Positions 60,564-64,000 of a stretch of 64,000 bases of DNA are shown here, piece by piece. The DNA comes from Nemertoderma westbladi (Eukaryota > Xenacoelomorpha > Nemertodermatida > Nemertodermatidae): NCBI GenBank assembly GCA_032718475.1, contig JAUCBJ010001036.1:1-64000 (forward strand), in the 5' to 3' direction. The position numbers and the translations under genes were made by a program. The stretch's first letter is position 1. Every line of letters starts with the position of its first letter. Under the pieces are notes generated by a model, which searched no databases, was not told the DNA's origin, and saw nothing but the letters and a program-made list of their open reading frames with translations.

Positions 60564-61864
60564 CAGGGCCTTCATAAAATAACAGGCCTGGACACAGAGC
60601 TGCCCTCAAAAAAATAAGAGGCCAAGTAGGAAGTTTTCAAGAATAAAATCATAAAGGATTTACACAAATTGCCAATGGAGTTATGTTCTAGAACAAAAAT
60701 AATTTAATATTTTATTAAATACTTGTTGTGTGTTGTGAAATTTTGAAATTATGGTTAGACACTGCAGTGTCAATAACTGTGAAAGTGGGAGTCAGCGGAG
60801 TGCATTGAGAACTGTTTTTGCTCCACCAAAAAACGTCGAAAAGAGAAAGTTGTGGCAAGAGGCACTACGCGAAAATTGTGTAGTGACATTAACTGATAGT
60901 ATGGGAGTTTGTGAGAACCATTTCATTCCAAGTCATGTGATTGGAACAGGGCAAAGAAAGCGCCTTCATAGAGATGCAACACCGTTTTCGTGCCGGGGTA
61001 ATGTGGGAGCAAGCTCAAATTAATTTGCATCAACTGAAGAGAAGAGAAGACTTGTAAATGAGGGTGAAAGACTAGATGCGGAGATCAGAGAGTTTTTGTC
61101 AAGTGACATAATAGTGTCCACATCTCAATTCGATGAGGGCGAACTATCTGAACCAAACAAGCTATTCTATAACTTAATCCAGATAGCTGACGACAAAAAA
61201 CTCAAAAAGTTGAAAAGTGTTGGATGATGGAACTATTTACGTCAACATTTTACAAACATGATCGAAATACTAATTCTTTTTGTATAATTTATCTATGAAA
61301 CGCAATCTTTAATTTCAGTTCAGAAAATAAAGTAAATGTTTAATTAATCATTCACGTAATATCAATAAATTATTATCAGATATTAATGGTATCATCAATA
61401 AAAAGTTAGCTTACTTTATAACGAAATGGCTTTATATATAGATAGATATAGATATATAGATAGATATAGATATAGATGTATAGGCTACTGTATATAGCTT
61501 ACAGATAACGAAAAAGAGCCCTTACTTACCCGTTGCTAGGGCGAAAGTCATACCCGATATACTGTAGTGGGGTGGGTGTTGGTCACATAGCCCCAAACTT
61601 GTTAGTTCATACACGATATAGTACTGATTTCTGTTGATCCAATGGCCACAAAGTTGTTTGTTTACCCATTGCTAAGGAGAAAGTCACTGTTGCTATGGTA
61701 ACTGTGACTTAAAAATGTGTCCATTAAATTCCCCATACACGATATAGTACTGATATGTGTTGGTCCCATGATCATAGAGTGAAATGAAGTAACACTTCCT
61801 ACTTGGCCTCTTATTTTTTTGAGGGCAGCTCTGTGTCCAGGCCTGTTATTTTATGAAGGCCCTG
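60564..61864. mobile_element. THAP-carrying non-autonomous element with 71-bp inverted repeats
   Basis: Ends 60564-60634 and 61794-61864 are inverted repeats of 71 bp starting CAGGGCCTTCATAAAATAAC, apparently identical. The 7-bp target duplication GCTGTAT is at 60557-60563 and 61865-61871. It carries a THAP-domain ORF but no transposase catalytic domain, as in an internally deleted P-superfamily element. A GATA-type microsatellite lies at about 61433-61480. Confidence 0.85.
60751..61023 (+). CDS. THAP-domain protein (90 codons)
   Basis: MVRHCSVNNCESGSQRSALR starts the C2CH zinc module (C-x4-C). Then come KRKLWQEAL (the conserved Trp), VCENHFIPSHVIG (C-x2-H-F) and RDATPF, corresponding to the AVPTLF-like end. 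This is a complete THAP DNA-binding domain. After the stop at 61021-61023 the same frame continues FASTEEKRRLVNEGERLDAE and a hydrophilic helix to TGA near 61228. The original protein was therefore probably about 158 codons and is now shortened just after the DNA-binding part. Role inferred: a DNA-binding end-recogniser or repressor of the element. Confidence 0.82.
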   Translation: MVRHCSVNNCESGSQRSALRTVFAPPKNVEKRKLWQEALRENCVVTLTDSMGVCENHFIPSHVIGTGQRKRLHRDATPFSCRGNVGASSN

Positions 61865-62059
61865 GCTGTATTCATATTTTATTTTGCAAAATAATAAAAT
61901 AAAGGTTAGAAGAATAATTGTGCTCATTTAATCGAGTTAACTGATACAATATGTAAGTGAAACTCCTATTTACTTGTGTAGCATCAAACCAGAAATCGCA
62001 TTAGTAACTGCGCTCGAGATGTGGCTGACATGTCTGTGGCCCAGGCCCGAGTCCCAGAC

Positions 62060-62983
62060 CATGGCCTACTATATTTATACGGCCTAACAGTTCACTTGAA
62101 CTGGCCTCTTAAAAAGAGGCCAGTTTTTTTTAACAATATTTTGAGATTTTGATATGGGAAGAGTTCTATAAATTTTCATTTGCAGCAATTTGGTCAATGG
62201 ACGTAATTGAAGTCTCCTCGTTAATTAAGCAAGATACTAAATTGTATGGTAGCTAGTGTTTTACATAGGTTTAGCTAGTAATTTCAACACTGGTTCCGAC
62301 ATCCTACTTCATTCTATAAATATTTTTTATTAGCTAGTTTTTATTACTATTTGTATAGAAAATGTTCCAGAACATGTTAGCTCTTCATTTTAAAAAAAAT
62401 ATGTTCTAGAACAAATATTTTTTGTTCTAGAACATTTTTTTTTTTTTAATCTGGATTATGTTTAAAACGCATGGAATCGTTCTAAAACGTGTTGAAAATT
62501 GTGAAAAAAAATATTGTTGAAAAATCTTTTCGAAAAAAAAAATTTTGAAAATTGTTTTTTATTAATTTTAAACACGTTTTAGAACTATTCCATGCGTTTT
62601 AAATAGAATCCAGATGTTTTTCAAAAAAATGTTCTAGAACAAATATTTTTTGTTAAACTTTTAAATTAATTTTAAATTTTTTTTTTAAAAATGAATAGCT
62701 AACATGTTCTGGAACATTTTTTTAAGTAGGATGTCGGAACCAGTGCAGTGTGGAAATTACTAGCTAAACCTACCTAAAACATTAGCTACCATAAAATTTA
62801 GAATTTAAAATTTAAAATTTAATGAGGAGACTTCAATTACGACCGTTGACCAAATTGCTGCAAATGAAAATTTATAGAACTCTTCCCATATCAAAATCTC
62901 AAAATATTGTTAAAAAAAACTGACCTCTTTTTAAGAGGCCAGTTCAAGTGACCTGTTAGACCGTATAAATATAGTAGGCCATG
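62060..62983. mobile_element. Fold-back element, about 920 bp, nearly all inverted repeat
   Basis: Starts CATGGCCTACTATATTTATA and ends with its reverse complement, flanked by the 7-bp duplication CCCAGAC (62053-62059 and 62984-62990). Arms of more than 400 bp pair, including AACTGGCCTCTTAAAAAGAGGCCAGTT (itself a small hairpin), ATTTGCAGCAATTTGGTC and TGTTCTAGAACAAATA. The centre lies near 62520. No ORF. Confidence 0.85.
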
Positions 62984-62990
62984 CCCAGAC

Positions 62991-64000
62991 GCAGGTCTGT
63001 GATCCGGTCGTTGTTGGTTTGCTTTTGCTTTGATTGTAATAGCTATGGGAATTGTTCAATTAATGAAGTTGACATCTTTCATGGACATGATCTTAAGTTG
63101 TGCATTAGTTGTACGCTTTTAAGGTCCCCAAGCTGTATTAGTGCCTTAAGATTCCTTACCATGCCTCTTTACTGAAGTTGGTGAGGGATCTCCACAAATC
63201 GAAGAATGTACACAACGTTATGGAATGCACAATGGAATGGCGTTATACTGGTTTGGGTACCTGATGTTCCTTGCCCAATCCACGTTTCGTCCTACCGCGA
63301 ATTGGGCAACCTGAAATCTTCCTTAGCTTAACATTCTCTATACCATTCTTTAACATACTCTTAATTTGATGGTTTTTAGCGTTTTGACTCGTTGATACTG
63401 ATAAGATTAACTCGCTTTGTTTGCAGTAATAGTTATAAGCAGGCAGTTGTTGAGGTGTTCTTCAGCGGTATGCAGCACTGCTAAGCGTAATTTTCGTGGT
63501 GATGTCTCGGAGGTGCACAACGCACATCTCTGGAGTCTCTTCGGGGAGACATTTTCAGTTGGAGATCTATCTTGGCAGTGGACATGGATGTTGTTCCGCC
63601 ATCGCCGCATCGATGTGCTCGCCGACTCGTATAGGATTATGGTGATATCTTAGTTCTCCTCAGGTGTCAAGGCCTTTGGTGATGGCATTTGTTGACTGTG
63701 TAAAGGCCACCATTAGGGCGGCCCCTGATTGGCACTGTGTAACGTGAAGGAGAACGGTTGAGAGTTCAGCGTCTGGTGGGTCAGCGGGGTCCGCCACATA
63801 AAGGGCACACAGCCCAGAGGGGATATGGAACGCCTCCCACTTATCGCACTTCAATCCCAAGTGAGGCATTCGGATTCTATGTCGAACGTAGGCAGACTGC
63901 CTTGTAGGATAAAGCTGTGGGGATCTCGCCTGGCATTAGTGCAGGAGTAGGTAGGGGATGTGGAATGTATTTGGAAGGCGTCAGTTTGGTCGTACCTATC
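62991..64000. other. Unassigned region, GC-richer at the end
   Basis: From about 63400 the composition is GC-richer and minus-strand frames are longer (WEAFHIPSGLCALYVADPAD, RCALCTSETSPRKLRLA), but stops intervene. No family recognised. It may be a decayed retroelement that continues outside the window. Confidence 0.4.

Noticed and set aside
57850-61023. One P element made of the transposase relic plus the THAP ORF
   Set aside because: The THAP ORF lies downstream of the transposase and is enclosed by its own inverted repeats and target duplication, so the two are separate.

Overview
This window is eukaryotic, almost certainly from an invertebrate animal. It is AT-rich and has no operons or dense coding. 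It holds split exons with GT-AG borders, many decayed retrotransposons of animal type (RTE, CR1/Jockey-like, BEL/Pao, Penelope-like), DNA transposons (piggyBac-like, Tc1-like, P/THAP), MITEs, tRNA-derived SINE sequence and several kilobases of satellite DNA. The species cannot be fixed from the sequence alone.

The only host gene I can support lies on the + strand and crosses most of the window. Four exons (10620-10777, 22315-22465, 26650-26771, 54551-54748) have consensus splice sites. Their phases match at all three junctions (1, 2, 1). Read together they give three beta/gamma-crystallin Greek-key motifs followed by one fibronectin type II (FN2) module. The gene is open at both ends, and exons on both sides are missing from what I could recognise. 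Its introns (about 11.5, 4.2 and 27.8 kb) are swollen by repeats.

Layout. 1-10 kb: a CR1-like reverse transcriptase (RT), a Penelope-like RT scrap, and an RTE element (family A) cut cleanly by a piggyBac-like element at TTAA. 10.6-22.3 kb: exon A, then intron 1 with RTE family B pieces and three arrays of a 21-bp satellite (about 6.5 kb in total). The arrays are broken by the C-terminal ORF of an RLE-type retroelement and by a fold-back element. 22.3-26.8 kb: exons B and C around RTE scraps, another copy of the piggyBac-like family and a tRNA-derived SINE. 27-40 kb: a nest in which a BEL/Pao element with almost identical LTRs sits between Tc1-like inverted repeats, which split an RTE family B copy; a decayed transposase adjoins it. 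41.9-54.5 kb: a second RLE fragment, a 3'-truncated LINE, another RTE piece and a nearly full-length CR1-like element whose tail ends about 20 bp before exon D. 54.5-64 kb: exon D, a 15-bp satellite, a MITE, a P-element transposase relic, a THAP-only element with 71-bp inverted repeats, and a large fold-back element.

Apart from the host gene, essentially every recognisable reading frame belongs to a mobile element, and most are broken. No rRNA, convincing functional tRNA or CRISPR array was seen.
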